Shown here in pieces: positions 12,542-23,265 of a DNA stretch of 64,000 bases. Origin of the DNA: Pomphorhynchus laevis (lineage: Eukaryota > Acanthocephala > Palaeacanthocephala > Echinorhynchida > Pomphorhynchidae). Every line of letters starts with the position of its first letter. Within the stretch, counting starts at the first letter, position 1. The notes under the pieces are model-generated. The model did not search any database, had not been told where the DNA came from, and saw only the letters and a program-made list of their open reading frames with translations. Both the position numbers and the translations under genes were made by a program. Location: assembly GCA_012934845.2 (NCBI GenBank), contig WNNJ02002039.1, forward strand, positions 29,735-93,734, read 5' to 3'.

Positions 12542-15500
12542 AGCTAACCGGGCATCAAAACAATATGAGCAAATTAAAATTTACCAATGTTGTTCCAGTA
12601 TACGACGGAACAGCAGACATCGAGGAATGGATAACCAAGTTTGATCTTGTAATTAAACTCCAGCAGTTGAGTAATGAAGCAACTATATTGCCTGTGCTGC
12701 TCCAATGCAGTGCACTTAATGTATATATGGAGATGGGCAATGTTGAAAGAGGAAAACCAGAGGAAATCAAAAAGCGGATGCGCCTTGTGTTTGGTATAGA
12801 TCCTTTCACTGCATATGAGTGATTTATTGCAAGAAAACGGTTAGACGAGCCAGTCGATATTTTTCTTGCAGATTTGCGACGCCTTGCTAAAGCCGTGTCA
12901 ATTGATAACGAGAATTTACTGAAGCGCGCGTTTGTGACTTCATTTCCAGTTATGATAAGCAAAGAATTACGTTCTGTAGTCGACGTCGAATCGGTATCCG
13001 TTGATGATTTGGCAAATCGAGCTAGATCATTAATCGCAGCAGAAAATAATAATATCGTGTGTCTTATGAAAGACGATTCAAACGTCGCTCAATTTCGAAG
13101 GAGCAGGACCAATAATTTTCGGCGCAAAACGGTACTTCGGTGTTGGACATGTGGGAAACTTGGCCACATTTCAAGATACTGTAACAGCCAACGTCAGGGA
13201 AACGAGGAAGGCGAACTTGGTATACCGGATCCAGCTTCGCCAACACAATAATTTCCGGTGAGTTACCCATTATCTTCGTGACAATTGATGGCTACAAGCG
13301 AAAGGCATTGGTTGATAGTGGTTGTAATCGTTCAATGATTCGATCATCCCTGGCTTCGTGTCAAGGATCACCAACAAAGGTCTATGACTTATGCGGTCAA
13401 TCAAAATTATGTATGGGAACTGCTCAACTACGTGTCGAGTTGCCAGATTGTAGTAAAGGTCAGATTATGATTGTTTCAGCCATTGTTACAAACAAATTGG
13501 TGGGTGATATTGGTTTCATACTGGGAATGGATGTTATTCGGCGCGCCGGTGGTGTAACTATTTCGTCATCCGGTATAACATTCTTATCTAGTAAACTGGA
13601 TGGTCGCGTATCGTTGCAAAATCAAAACAAAACTAACGAGAAAGTAGTCATGAACGAGGGAAAAGCTCAAGATTAATCAAACGAAACAGGTATAATAAAA
13701 GTGAGTGATCCTGTGATAATTAAGAACGAGGATTTCGAAGCAACTTTTGAGGATGGTAGATCGACTGTGCGTTGTAAATGGCTTGATGTCAAACCCTTTT
13801 TACGAAACACGTTGGCTCAGTACTCGAGTGTTGCTAAATCTGACATTGCTGACAACTTTCGAAAAGAAATGCAACATTGAATAGGTCAAGGAATTCTATG
13901 CAAATGGAGCTGCAGCAGAGTCGACGGGTTGATTCCATTAATGGCAGTTTGTCATCCTTCAGAAAACAACATTAGACCTGTGCTTGATTTTCGCGAATTT
14001 AATTGATATATTAGCTGTCATACAGGTGACGATACAGATATTTGTGTTGACGCAATTCGAAGATGGCGTCGAATTTCCACTAAGGTTAAAATATAAGATT
14101 TAAAGCATGCGTATCTTCAAATTTGGATCCACCCCGACTACTGGAAGTATCAACTTGTTAAATATGAGGGAGTTACATATTGTTTAACACGATTAGGATT
14201 TGGACCTAAAGTTATGAAAACGATACTTCACTTTCTTCTGGAACAAAATGCTTTGATTCGTGAAGGGACTGATTCGTACTACGATGATAAACTTGTGGAT
14301 GAAAATGTGGTATCTGCGGATGTTGTGAGATGTCATCTTAGTCAATTAGGCTTATCAACGAAAGAACCGATGGAACTCGGAGACAATAGGGTATTGGGTA
14401 TGATGATCACAAGAGATATCGAAGGAAACTTTATGCTTTATTGTGGAAACCTCGTTAATATAGACGCTCAGAAAATTCAGAGAATGACGAGGAGAGATCT
14501 CTTTTCGTTATGTGGCAAGCTAATAGGTCATTACCCTATTGCATCTTGGCTGCGCATAAGCGCTAGTTATGTTAAACGTCTTGCAATTTGCCATGATTGG
14601 AATGATCCTATCATAAAAGATGCTACCCTGTTGATAAGAATGTTGAAGCGATTACGGTTATCGGACCCAGTTCAAGGTAAATTGGAAGTAGGCTGTACCG
14701 ATCGCTGCACTGTTTGGTGTGACGCGAGTAGCATTGCAATGGCCGTGTGCTTAGAGATATCAGGATCAATAGTCAAAGATGCTGCATGGCTATGAAAATC
14801 CAGCGACTCGCTTCATATAAATGTCGTGGAGCTGGAAGCCGCTATTCGAGGAATAAAGCTTGCATTGAAGTGGGATTTTACAAAAATAAAGGTAATGACT
14901 GACTCGCGGACTGTATTAAATAGGTTAAAATTTAATAAACTAGTAAACTACACAGAATAAAAACTAAAGGCGCTGCTGAAATGCTCGTGCGGAGGCGTTT
15001 GTCGACATTACAATCGTTAATTGAAGAGGCAAAACTGAACATTGAATGGGAATACGTTTCTTCAAATTTGAATAAGGCCGATTTGTTAACACGAATAAAC
15101 GGAAATAATCGTATATGTGAAGGAACATCTGCTGCAGTTTTAACTCATGTAGATTCTGGTTATAATTCTACACAATTACATGATATGCACAACTTTGGAA
15201 TCGAAAGGTCTTTTGCGCTCGCTAAGATGGTAAATCGTAATACTGACAGAAAGGAAATCGAGGATATTATAAAGCGATGCGAACGATGCCAGACTATAGA
15301 TACGTCGCCGATAAAATATTCTCACGGATCGTGTCAAGTGAGTGGCATATGGAAACTACTGGCCGTTGATATAGTTCATTATGAAGGACGTCCCTATTTG
15401 AGTATCGTGGATAGTGAACCAGGAAGATTTGCCGTTTGGAAAGCGCTGGATAGAGAGAGCGCTGATTGTGTTCCGAGAAAATTTCTAGAGATGATACTAG

Positions 15501-16168
15501 AGCACGGATTACCAGACAAAGTATTGGTGGATAATGCGGCTGTATTTAGAGGAAGTATGTTTAGACAGTTATGTTGTCGATGGGGAATATCTTTACGCTT
15601 TCGAGCTGCATTTAAGCCACATGGCAATGGAATAGTGGAGCGCAATCACCGAACTATCAAGCGTATTGCAGCTCGTTGTCGGTGCAGCTTGATTGAAGCT
15701 GTTTTTTGGTATAACCCCGGAGATTTTCTGTCCATTAAGAAAAAGTCCCAGCCATCACATATACAGATATTGATGGAGACATCCATGCAGCATCAGACAA
15801 CCTCCAACAGCGAAGAAAATCAGTTTTAGGCGTGGACAAACATTATGGATAAAACCGAACAATGCGAGATGCACTTCACAATGGCAACATGGTGTAGTTA
15901 CTCGAGGATATAAGTGCAATACGATCGAAATAAATGGTATTAAAAGACATCTATGTCACGTGCGACCGGCAATTAGTAAAATTGGAGCAGATGAATGTAA
16001 AAGTGATTTCCAAGTAAGCACATCCAAACGATTTGTCAAGTTGGTTAATGATTCGGACGAAGACGATTCTTCTCAAAATTTAATGTTGGATCAAGTTAGG
16101 ACGTCCAATAAAATACGGACACGACCGACATATCTACGCGATTATGTTTAGATGAGATCAAGGGGAGG

Positions 16169-16501
16169 TGTTGCAGAACGGTTGTTTGATCTCGTACTTC
16201 CGTTTGCAGCATCTTCGATTATTGTTGCGAAATGGTTGTTTGATCTCGTACTTGCGATGCTTGCTAGCATTGAATAGGCGATTTTCTGATTATCAATTGA
16301 CATGACCGTTGTTCAAAGTGCCGAACTAACTCGCACTATTGATGTAACACTACTGCTTTGTACTAGCATTGTAATGCTAGTAAACTTGCTGTGCATTTTT
16401 GGGAAAAAACGATAGATTTTAGTGTTGTGGCAATTGTCTTGATAACAAAAAAAACAGCTTTTTCTGCTTCTCCTATTTTAGTGTTTACGTTTAAAGTTAC
16501 A
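16169..16501 (+). repeat. 3' LTR of Gypsy element 1
   Basis: Preceded by the purine tract AAGGGGAGG. It differs from the three left LTR copies at about a dozen sites, while those copies are nearly identical to each other. The tandem duplication is therefore much younger than the insertion. Confidence 0.85.
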
Positions 16502-17560
16502 AAATAAGACGGAGTTTTGAAGTTATGATGGTTGCTTAATTTTTGCGATGTACTTGATATATTACCTATCATTATGCTTGTAATATAAAAGAATCATTTA
16601 TTTATTGACAGAAAAACGTTTGATTTGTTATAAGGCTCTATTTACTAAAATAAAACAATTTTGTTGTATATCTATAACTTGGTACCATTGAGAAAATATC
16701 TAATTGAGCAGATATTTTAATTTAAATATTGCATATTTATATTAGAAATAAATGCAGCTAATCACTAAGATGAACGATGCACGCAATTTTTTACTTCACA
16801 GTTTACTCTGATGTTCACAATTACACATTTTAGTTTTACGTATGCGTTGCAGTCATTACAGGATGAATCCGTCCTAAGACAACTTCACATTGTATCCAAA
16901 GAATACGAGTAAGCATCCGAATGTGTAACAACGACATGCTACACTTCAAGAATGTTTTACGCCAGTTGCTTTTCTAAGCACAATGTAATCGAATGAATAA
17001 TATATATGGGCTCTGCACTTAAAATGCTCTGAGTAAAAAATAGTTGAGTCAAGTTATAATAAAAGTAGGTTATACCCCAAATAAGACGTTATCTACAAGA
17101 AGGTAAATAAATTTTGATGAAAAAATATCTGCTCTAATGAACACATTTGAACTTACAAATTAAATATGCAATGCTTTATTAAACACCATAAATCTTCATT
17201 TCTAAAATTTTAATACTGGAAGATCAGAAGAATAAAATTCGCAATTTATTTTTACGGCGAAAACGAATAATCGCTTATTCCGTTACAGACCTATTATAGA
17301 CCTGTATCAGGTAACTCTCTTGGTTTTATCAAAAATTTAGATATGCCGTATAAGTAAAATTTACGACTGAAGAGAAGATTAAGCGCCGAAACCCCTAATA
17401 AATGAAAAATTCCTTTCATTTTTGCAGTTCATTGATTAAAAGAAAAATGTTTAGCAAACATACATTTATATTAATGCCACCGTACCAATTCAAATCGGTA
17501 CGTAAAGTTGGAATTATTTGAAATCAGCTCTTTAAACTTCTGTTGGATTTTTACTAACCA
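16502..17560. other. AT-rich sequence without a recognised gene
   Basis: No credible coding frame on either strand. It does not look like the continuation of LINE C, which lies on the other side of Gypsy element 1. A short CGTACC...GGTACG inverted repeat lies near 17483-17503. Confidence 0.6.
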
Positions 17561-18489
17561 AAACAATCGACTATCTCTTGTGTTATTTAGTTCATCCTTT
17601 TTCAAGGACATTTCTCCTGTCGCATTCATCCGTCTAAACAAATCTTCTCAATCTAATCATTCCCAGCCCCCTCTCCTAAAAATTGTTTTCAAGCATCGCT
17701 CTCATGCGTCTTCTGTCCTCTCTCAATGATTAAAACTAATGTCCTCTTCTACCACTCGAATTTCCCCGATCGCACCCCTTCCGAAATTGCTCAACTCTCT
17801 TCTGCCCGCATCGTAAAACGACATCGATAAGAAAACGGCAAAACATCTCTCTCTATCCGAAACATCGACCGAAATTTTTAAGTTCTCTACACCGCCTCAA
17901 AATTTGATGGCGCCCCATCTCTCTATGTCTTCTCCCCAAGTCCCTTTCACCACCACACACGGTTTCCGGCTTGGCCTCATCAACACTAGATCTATTCTCC
18001 ATAAATCCGATCTTATCCTCAACCTATTCACCAAGCAATCTATCAATCTCTTCTGACTCACCGAATCCTGGCATTCAGATTCCGACGCCCTCTGCATTTG
18101 CCGTCTGCTCTCTGCCGGTTGCTCAGTTGTTGAATCCGCCCGCCCCTACAAGCTCATCCCCTTCTAAATTCTCTAATCATGACGGCATTATCGCATTCAC
18201 CCGTCACCCCTCGTCTTTTCGCAAAATCACTCCCCTTTCAGTCCTCGTTTTTTGAATTGCTTACTTGTCGTTCTTCTAGCCCGATTACTCTGGATCTCGC
18301 TATTGTATATCGTCCTAGTTCATAAGCTCCTACCTCCTTTTTTATCGTACTCGCTGACCTTATTTCCCATTGTTCTTTGTCCTCCAATCCTTCACTCGTT
18401 CTTAGTGACTTCAACACCGCCTCGATCGCACCTCTTCCGCGGATTCCATCCGGTTCATCAACATTCTATACAACTACAATTACAAAATC

Positions 18490-18545
18490 ATCTCTACTAC
18501 CCCCACACATATCCTTGGCGGGATATGTGTGGGGGTAGTAGAGAT
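18490..18545. repeat. Perfect 25-bp inverted repeat (6-nt loop) within LINE B copy 3
   Basis: Arms 18490-18514 and 18521-18545 are exact reverse complements around TTGGCG. LINE B copy 2 (about 3810-3840) has the left arm but not the right one, so the right arm is a copy-specific inverted duplication. Confidence 0.9.
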
Positions 18546-18984
18546 CGGATACTTCATCGCGGTATCTGATCGTTTTGCTACCTACACCTCACTGTTCGTC
18601 TCCGATTATGTCTATCCGATCACTTTCTCGTCACCCTTGATCTCACTTCCAACCCTCTCCGTTTTAAATATCTACCGTTCTACGTCGCCATTTGAGAAAT
18701 CTTGACATCCCCCTTCTCCGCTCCACCTTACTTAAATCGTCTCTATCTTCTCTCACAATAACATCATCCTCTACTCACGATCTTGCCTTTCTTTTCGACT
18801 CCGAACTCACAATCACTCTCGATCTTCTCTTTCCCTTCAAGCCCCTCCCTCACCGTCGCTTGCAACGTGCCCCATGGTTTGACATCCAATACCTACTCTA
18901 AAAGCGTTGACTCCATCATGTTTGTCGAGTCTATCACCGCTCTCTCAGACGTGATATCCGCTCGCTCACTCGATATCTCCGTGA

Positions 18985-18989
18985 TTCCT
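18985..18989. other. Target-site duplication, left
   Basis: TTCCT, matched by TTCCT at 22932-22936 on the far side of Gypsy element 2. Removing the element and one copy restores LINE B sequence (GTGATTCCTATCTTG), as read in copy 2. Confidence 0.93.
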
Positions 18990-19087
18990 TGTGGTATCAC
19001 ATTTAATTACTTTATCATTTATATTTAACTTTACCTACTATTTGTAGATTCGTGAATAAAAGCCATTTATTCTCTCTGGTTATCACA
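18990..19087 (+). repeat. 5' LTR of Gypsy element 2 (98 bp)
   Basis: Starts TGTGGTATCACA, ends TTATCACA, and contains AATAAA at about 19055 as a possible poly(A) signal. Exceptionally short for this family. Confidence 0.92.
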
Positions 19088-19088
19088 A

Positions 19089-19102
19089 TTTTATTCACGA
19101 AT
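19089..19102 (+). promoter_or_regulatory. Putative self-priming primer-binding site
   Basis: TTTTATTCACGAAT lies one base after the 5' LTR and is the perfect 14-nt reverse complement of 19048-19061 in that LTR. No TGG-type tRNA-complementary start is seen here. The self-priming role is inferred from the Tf1 precedent. Confidence 0.65.
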
Positions 19103-19109
19103 TGTCTTG

Positions 19110-22100
19110 ATGGATACTCTGTTCAAGCCGGATACACTCAAACTAACGACAGACTGTCCTGAAGCAGAACGCGAATGGCGTCACTGGCGATATCGCTTCG
19201 AAACATTTATCAAACGCATCAAAATGGATTCACAAGATGACAAACTTGATCTCTTGAAAATCTCAATTTCCGCTCAATTATTCGACAAGATTGACGAGTG
19301 CCTGGATTATGATTCAGCAATGGATGTCCTCGACAAAGCATTCATAAAATCTACAAATTCGGTTTACAAACGACACCTACTGTGTTCTGCACGACAAACT
19401 CTCGATGAATCGATATCTAACTATGTGGATCGTCTTGAAACACTTGCGCGACAATGCACCTTCAAAGATGTGAAAGCTAAGGAGCTGCGCGATATTCTTA
19501 TTTGCGATTCATTTATTACGGGTTTACAATCGAACGAAATTCGTCAACGCATACTCGAGACTAATGACATCGACAAAGAGAAAGCTTATCAAGTCGCTCG
19601 AACGATTGAAGCAGCTCAAACTCAATCAAACGAATATCGACACACATCCGAATTCACAGTAAATGCCTTAAGGGAAACCAAAGGTTCAAAAGGAAATACT
19701 GATATTTCTGAAAGTGAAGAATCTATTGCCGTAGCTCAAAAGATCAACAAGAAAAGGTGCTACTTTTGTGGTGGAGTTATGCATACACGAAATCGTTGTC
19801 CAGCCCGGGATGCTGAATGTTCATTCTGCTTAAAACGTGGACACTACGAAAAAGTTTGTCGAACTAAGTTGCTTCGATCTCGACGAAAATACAATCGTAG
19901 TACTCGACCATACGCGTCCGACTGTGAATCACTTAATATCATATCCTGTCAAAATGCAAATGGTGATGCATCTAAACTTGACGACATGACGGTACAAGTT
20001 CGCGTTGGAACACAACAGCTGGATGCTCTTATCGATACAGGGAGCTCTTCCAACTTTGTCGATTCATCAGTTATTCGAAAACTAGGTATTCCTACAGAAT
20101 CTTGTTGTGTTAGGATTTCCATGGCTAATTCATCATTTACATCCGTATGCAATGAACGATGCGTATTACCGATATCTTACTGTGACCGAAACTATACTGA
20201 CATTCAATGCTTCGTCATGCCTCATCTTTGTCGTAATCTCATACTTGGTCATCCATTCCTGCGCTTGCATTCAAGTGTTTCCATTCGACTTCGAGGAAAT
20301 GCTAAGCAAGAAACATTAACCATTGGGCAACTATCGAGCATGGAAATCGATATACCGTCGTTATTTTCAGACGATTTTAAAAACTGGAAACCTGCAGCAA
20401 TTCCGTCCCGGCGCCGTAATATCGAAGATCGCCGCTTTATTGCTTCGGAAGTAAAACGGATGTTGTCCGAAGGCATCATCGAGCGCAGTCGCTCACCGTG
20501 GCGTGCGCAAGTTCTTATTGTAAACAGAGAAGGACGTCGTCGTCTAGTAGTAGATTACTCGCAGACCGTAAATAGATTCACGGTCCTCGACGCTTATCCC
20601 ATGCCCCGAATTGACGACCTGATCGACACCATATCGTCCAATAACGTGTTTAGCACCCTCGATTTAAAAAGTGCTTACCATCAAGTTCCTTTGCAAGCAA
20701 ACGAAAAATTCTTGACCGCATTCGAGGTAGATGGTCAACTCTATCAATTTCAGCGTATGCCTTTTGGACTCACGAATGCTGTAGCCGCCTTCCAGCGAAT
20801 AATCAACGAGATCATAGAGAAAGAAAACTTAACCGGCACCTATTCATACCTCGACGATATCATTGTGTGCGGCAAAACACAGCAAGAACATGATACAAAT
20901 CTGGCCAAGTTTCGTGAAGTTGCTTCTAGGTACCGAATAACACTAAATGAATCGAAATGTATGATTAATAAAACGATGATCAATATTCTGGGATATCAAG
21001 TTGGTAGTGGTATTAAACGGCCTGATCCTAATCGTGTCTCACCTTTGCGAGAACTGCAGGTACCTCAAAATAAACGTCAACTGCGAAGAATTGTCGGCCT
21101 TTTCTCACATTATTCCAAATGGATTCAAAATTTTTCGTCGCAGATTCGTCCGTTAGCTGAAACCACGATATTTCCTATTACACCTGCAGCAAAGCGCTCA
21201 TTTGAGATAATTCGTGATTGTATTATTTCAGCTACTCTAACACCCATTGATTTCAATAAGACATTTACAGTAGAGACTGACGCATCCCTTTATGCTATCG
21301 GTGCTGTATTAACGCAGGATAACAAACCCGTCGCATTTTATTCGCATACACTTAGTAAGAATGTCGTTGGACATTCCGCTATTGAGAAAGAGGCCATTGC
21401 CATCGTTGAATCATTGCGATACTGGAGGCACTATTTGTCTGGACGAACTTTCAATGTTCTAACGGATCAAAGGTCAGTTTCATTCATATTTAACAGGAAT
21501 CATAAGAGTAAAATTAAAAATGAAAAAGTGCAAAGATGGCGTCTCGATCTATCTGAGTTCAAATATTGTATACTTTACCAGCCTGGAAAGTTGAATTATG
21601 CGGCCGACTCAATGTCTAGGGATATTTGTGCTTCAAGTTGCGGTTACTTTAACAAACAGAAAGATCTCAAGCTTCTTTATGAACTTCACGCTACGCTTTG
21701 CCACCCAGGAGTCAATCGTTTGTATCACTTCGTTCAATCGAATCAACTTCCATATAGCACTGAAGACGTTCGTTATGTTGTATCTCATTGCGTTACCTGT
21801 TCGTTGTTGAAACCAAACTTCTTCAAGCCTCCAAAAACTGCCCTCATCAGAGCGACACGACCTTTCGAAAGAATTTCACTTGACTTCAAAGGTCCTTTGC
21901 CCAGTTCATCAGGCAAGAAATATTTGCTTACAGCCGTCGATGAATATTCTCGTTATCCCTTTGGATTTGCATGCCGTGATATGTCCGCTCAAACAGTGAT
22001 AAATTGCCTGCGTGGTATAGTGACAATATTTGGTCCACCTGAATTTGTACATTCCGATCGCGGGTCATCCTTCATGTCGAAAGAATTCTCTGATTATCTG

Positions 22101-22670
22101 GAGAGTATTGGCACGGTAGCAAGTCACTCTTCTCCGTACAATCCGTTAGGCAACGGACAGATCGAACGCTATAACGGTATATTATGGAGCGCTGTACTTT
22201 TGCGGCTTAGAGACTACAATCGTCCGGTTGCTGCTTGGGAAACGGTCCTCGCTGAAAGCCTTCAATCTATTCGAGGACTATTATGCACCTCAACTGGCTC
22301 GACACCTCATGATCGAATCTTCAACTTCTCTAGACGCCCATTAATTAAATTCAATTTACCAGAATGGCTCCGTCGTCCCGGATCTGTATTCGTGCGAAAC
22401 TTCTACAAACACGACAAATACGACGATAAATTGCTCAAAGCTAAACTGATAAACGCGAATCCAAACACGGCTCATATCGAACTTCCATCTGGGAAAGAAG
22501 CAAATATTTCAACTCGACACCTATCTCGTTATCCTTCAGAAACCTCCATTTACAAGGATCCAGACAGTTCGGATATTCGTAGTTCGGGATTGTCAAGGGA
22601 CGGGGATGACGACTGTCAAGATAGCTTCGATAGGAACCAGCCAGACTATGAAGATGATAACAATAACTGA
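19110..22670 (+). CDS. Gag-Pol polyprotein of Gypsy element 2
   Basis: A single 1,186-codon frame from the first ATG, 22 bp after the LTR. Parts in order: gag (residues about 1-190), two CCHC-type zinc knuckles (about 215-250), aspartic protease (about 295-395), reverse transcriptase (about 415-630), RNase H (about 715-830), and integrase with zinc-binding N-terminus and catalytic core (about 860-1100). It ends in an acidic tail. It looks whole. Gag and Pol share one frame, so no frameshift or stop readthrough is needed, as in some other Gypsy lineages. The products would form particles, copy the RNA and insert the DNA (family knowledge). Confidence 0.92.
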   Translation: MDTLFKPDTLKLTTDCPEAEREWRHWRYRFETFIKRIKMDSQDDKLDLLKISISAQLFDKIDECLDYDSAMDVLDKAFIKSTNSVYKRHLLCSARQTLDESISNYVDRLETLARQCTFKDVKAKELRDILICDSFITGLQSNEIRQRILETNDIDKEKAYQVARTIEAAQTQSNEYRHTSEFTVNALRETKGSKGNTDISESEESIAVAQKINKKRCYFCGGVMHTRNRCPARDAECSFCLKRGHYEKVCRTKLLRSRRKYNRSTRPYASDCESLNIISCQNANGDASKLDDMTVQVRVGTQQLDALIDTGSSSNFVDSSVIRKLGIPTESCCVRISMANSSFTSVCNERCVLPISYCDRNYTDIQCFVMPHLCRNLILGHPFLRLHSSVSIRLRGNAKQETLTIGQLSSMEIDIPSLFSDDFKNWKPAAIPSRRRNIEDRRFIASEVKRMLSEGIIERSRSPWRAQVLIVNREGRRRLVVDYSQTVNRFTVLDAYPMPRIDDLIDTISSNNVFSTLDLKSAYHQVPLQANEKFLTAFEVDGQLYQFQRMPFGLTNAVAAFQRIINEIIEKENLTGTYSYLDDIIVCGKTQQEHDTNLAKFREVASRYRITLNESKCMINKTMINILGYQVGSGIKRPDPNRVSPLRELQVPQNKRQLRRIVGLFSHYSKWIQNFSSQIRPLAETTIFPITPAAKRSFEIIRDCIISATLTPIDFNKTFTVETDASLYAIGAVLTQDNKPVAFYSHTLSKNVVGHSAIEKEAIAIVESLRYWRHYLSGRTFNVLTDQRSVSFIFNRNHKSKIKNEKVQRWRLDLSEFKYCILYQPGKLNYAADSMSRDICASSCGYFNKQKDLKLLYELHATLCHPGVNRLYHFVQSNQLPYSTEDVRYVVSHCVTCSLLKPNFFKPPKTALIRATRPFERISLDFKGPLPSSSGKKYLLTAVDEYSRYPFGFACRDMSAQTVINCLRGIVTIFGPPEFVHSDRGSSFMSKEFSDYLESIGTVASHSSPYNPLGNGQIERYNGILWSAVLLRLRDYNRPVAAWETVLAESLQSIRGLLCTSTGSTPHDRIFNFSRRPLIKFNLPEWLRRPGSVFVRNFYKHDKYDDKLLKAKLINANPNTAHIELPSGKEANISTRHLSRYPSETSIYKDPDSSDIRSSGLSRDGDDDCQDSFDRNQPDYEDDNNN

Positions 22671-22833
22671 AAGCAATATGATGCCACTGACAATATCGAT
22701 ATGAACTTGAGTTCAAAGAGGACATCAATTCCTGAGGCAAACCATCATCCCGTGACAACTAGAGAATTCTACCGACGAAGTACAAGAAGTCGAAGAAGTC
22801 CTGCATACTTCCAAAACTATCACATGGGATGAA

Positions 22834-22931
22834 TGTGGTATCACATTTAATTACTTTATCATTTATATTTAACTTTACCTACTATTTGTAGATTCTTGAA
22901 TAAAAGCCATTTATTCTCTCTGGTTATCACA
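22834..22931 (+). repeat. 3' LTR of Gypsy element 2 (98 bp)
   Basis: Matches the 5' LTR at 97 of 98 positions and is followed directly by the TTCCT target duplication. Confidence 0.92.
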
Positions 22932-23265
22932 TTCCTATCTTGATCTTCGCCGGTCTCATCTCCACCCAATACGTACCAAATGCAACTCCCTCTGGCAGCA
23001 TAAAATCAACACTTCATTAAAATCTAAGTCTCTCCGTCATACTGTTTACTGAATCCATGCTTGCTCCTCTTCGTCTTGCAACATAAATCCACATGATTAT
23101 TCGTCATTTCTTCAGACTAAAGTATTCATGCTGCTCTCTCACAATCCCGTCTTCATTCCATCTCACTGCTACTCGCATCGCCTCATCCTCCCGAAACTCT
23201 TCTATCTTCTCTATGTTTTACCTGCGTAAGTCACATCTGTCATCATGTACTTGCCCAACAAAACC
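22932..23265 (+). mobile_element. LINE B copy 3, 3' segment
   Basis: Continues the LINE B linker (TATCTTGATCTTCGCCGG, then similarity to about 4275-4590 of copy 2) after the Gypsy insertion. It stops before the reverse transcriptase, at nearly the place where copy 2 has its deletion. Degenerate. Confidence 0.7.

Larger units (their letters stand above)
7013..12844. repeat. Threefold tandem array, 1,944-bp unit
   Basis: Units 7013-8956, 8957-10900 and 10901-12844. Each holds LINE C endonuclease, an LTR and the start of the Gypsy gag. Every landmark recurs at +1,944 (for example LTR starts 8321, 10265, 12209). I noticed only about three single-base differences among units. The junctions at 8956/8957 and 10900/10901 join right-end sequence (AAACGGTTAG) to left-end sequence (GGAGGTGATTC) with one base of overlap. 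The unmatched outer flanks are at 7012 and 12845. Confidence 0.95.
8321..16501 (+). mobile_element. Gypsy-like LTR retroelement 1, broken, with internal tandem duplication
   Basis: LTR element with 333-bp LTRs (8321-8653 and 16169-16501; TG...CA ends) and a purine tract just before the 3' LTR. Parts in order: gag with one CCHC knuckle (about 12565-13250), aspartic protease (about 13280-13680), reverse transcriptase (about 13900-14400), RNase H (about 14690-14960) and integrase (about 15150-15830). It is broken, with roughly half a dozen or more breaks. Two extra 1,944-bp units enlarge it. Without them it would be about 4.3 kb. The LTRs differ at about a dozen sites plus small gaps, so it is moderately old. 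Flanking AAAGA and AAATA may be a worn 5-bp target duplication. The Ty3/Gypsy assignment rests on domain order and pol similarity from memory. Confidence 0.8.
17570..18989 (+). mobile_element. LINE B copy 3, 5' segment
   Basis: Third family B copy and the one reaching furthest 5'. The endonuclease start is visible at about 17960-18100 (GLINTRSILHKSDLILNLFT, then LTESWHSDSD). The rest of the endonuclease and linker continue to 18989, where Gypsy element 2 interrupts it. Many stops and frameshifts. The left boundary is uncertain. The segment carries a private 25-bp hairpin at 18490-18545. Confidence 0.75.
18990..22931 (+). mobile_element. Gypsy-like LTR retroelement 2, looks whole and young
   Basis: A 3,942-bp element inserted in LINE B copy 3 with a perfect TTCCT target duplication. 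LTRs 18990-19087 and 22834-22931 are only 98 bp and differ at one site, so it is recent. A single long frame carries gag, zinc knuckles, protease, reverse transcriptase, RNase H and integrase, the Ty3/Gypsy order. No breaks noticed. The site right after the 5' LTR (19089-19102) is the exact complement of 14 bases inside the LTR (19048-19061), suggesting self-priming as known for Tf1/sushi-type elements rather than a tRNA primer. Confidence 0.9.
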
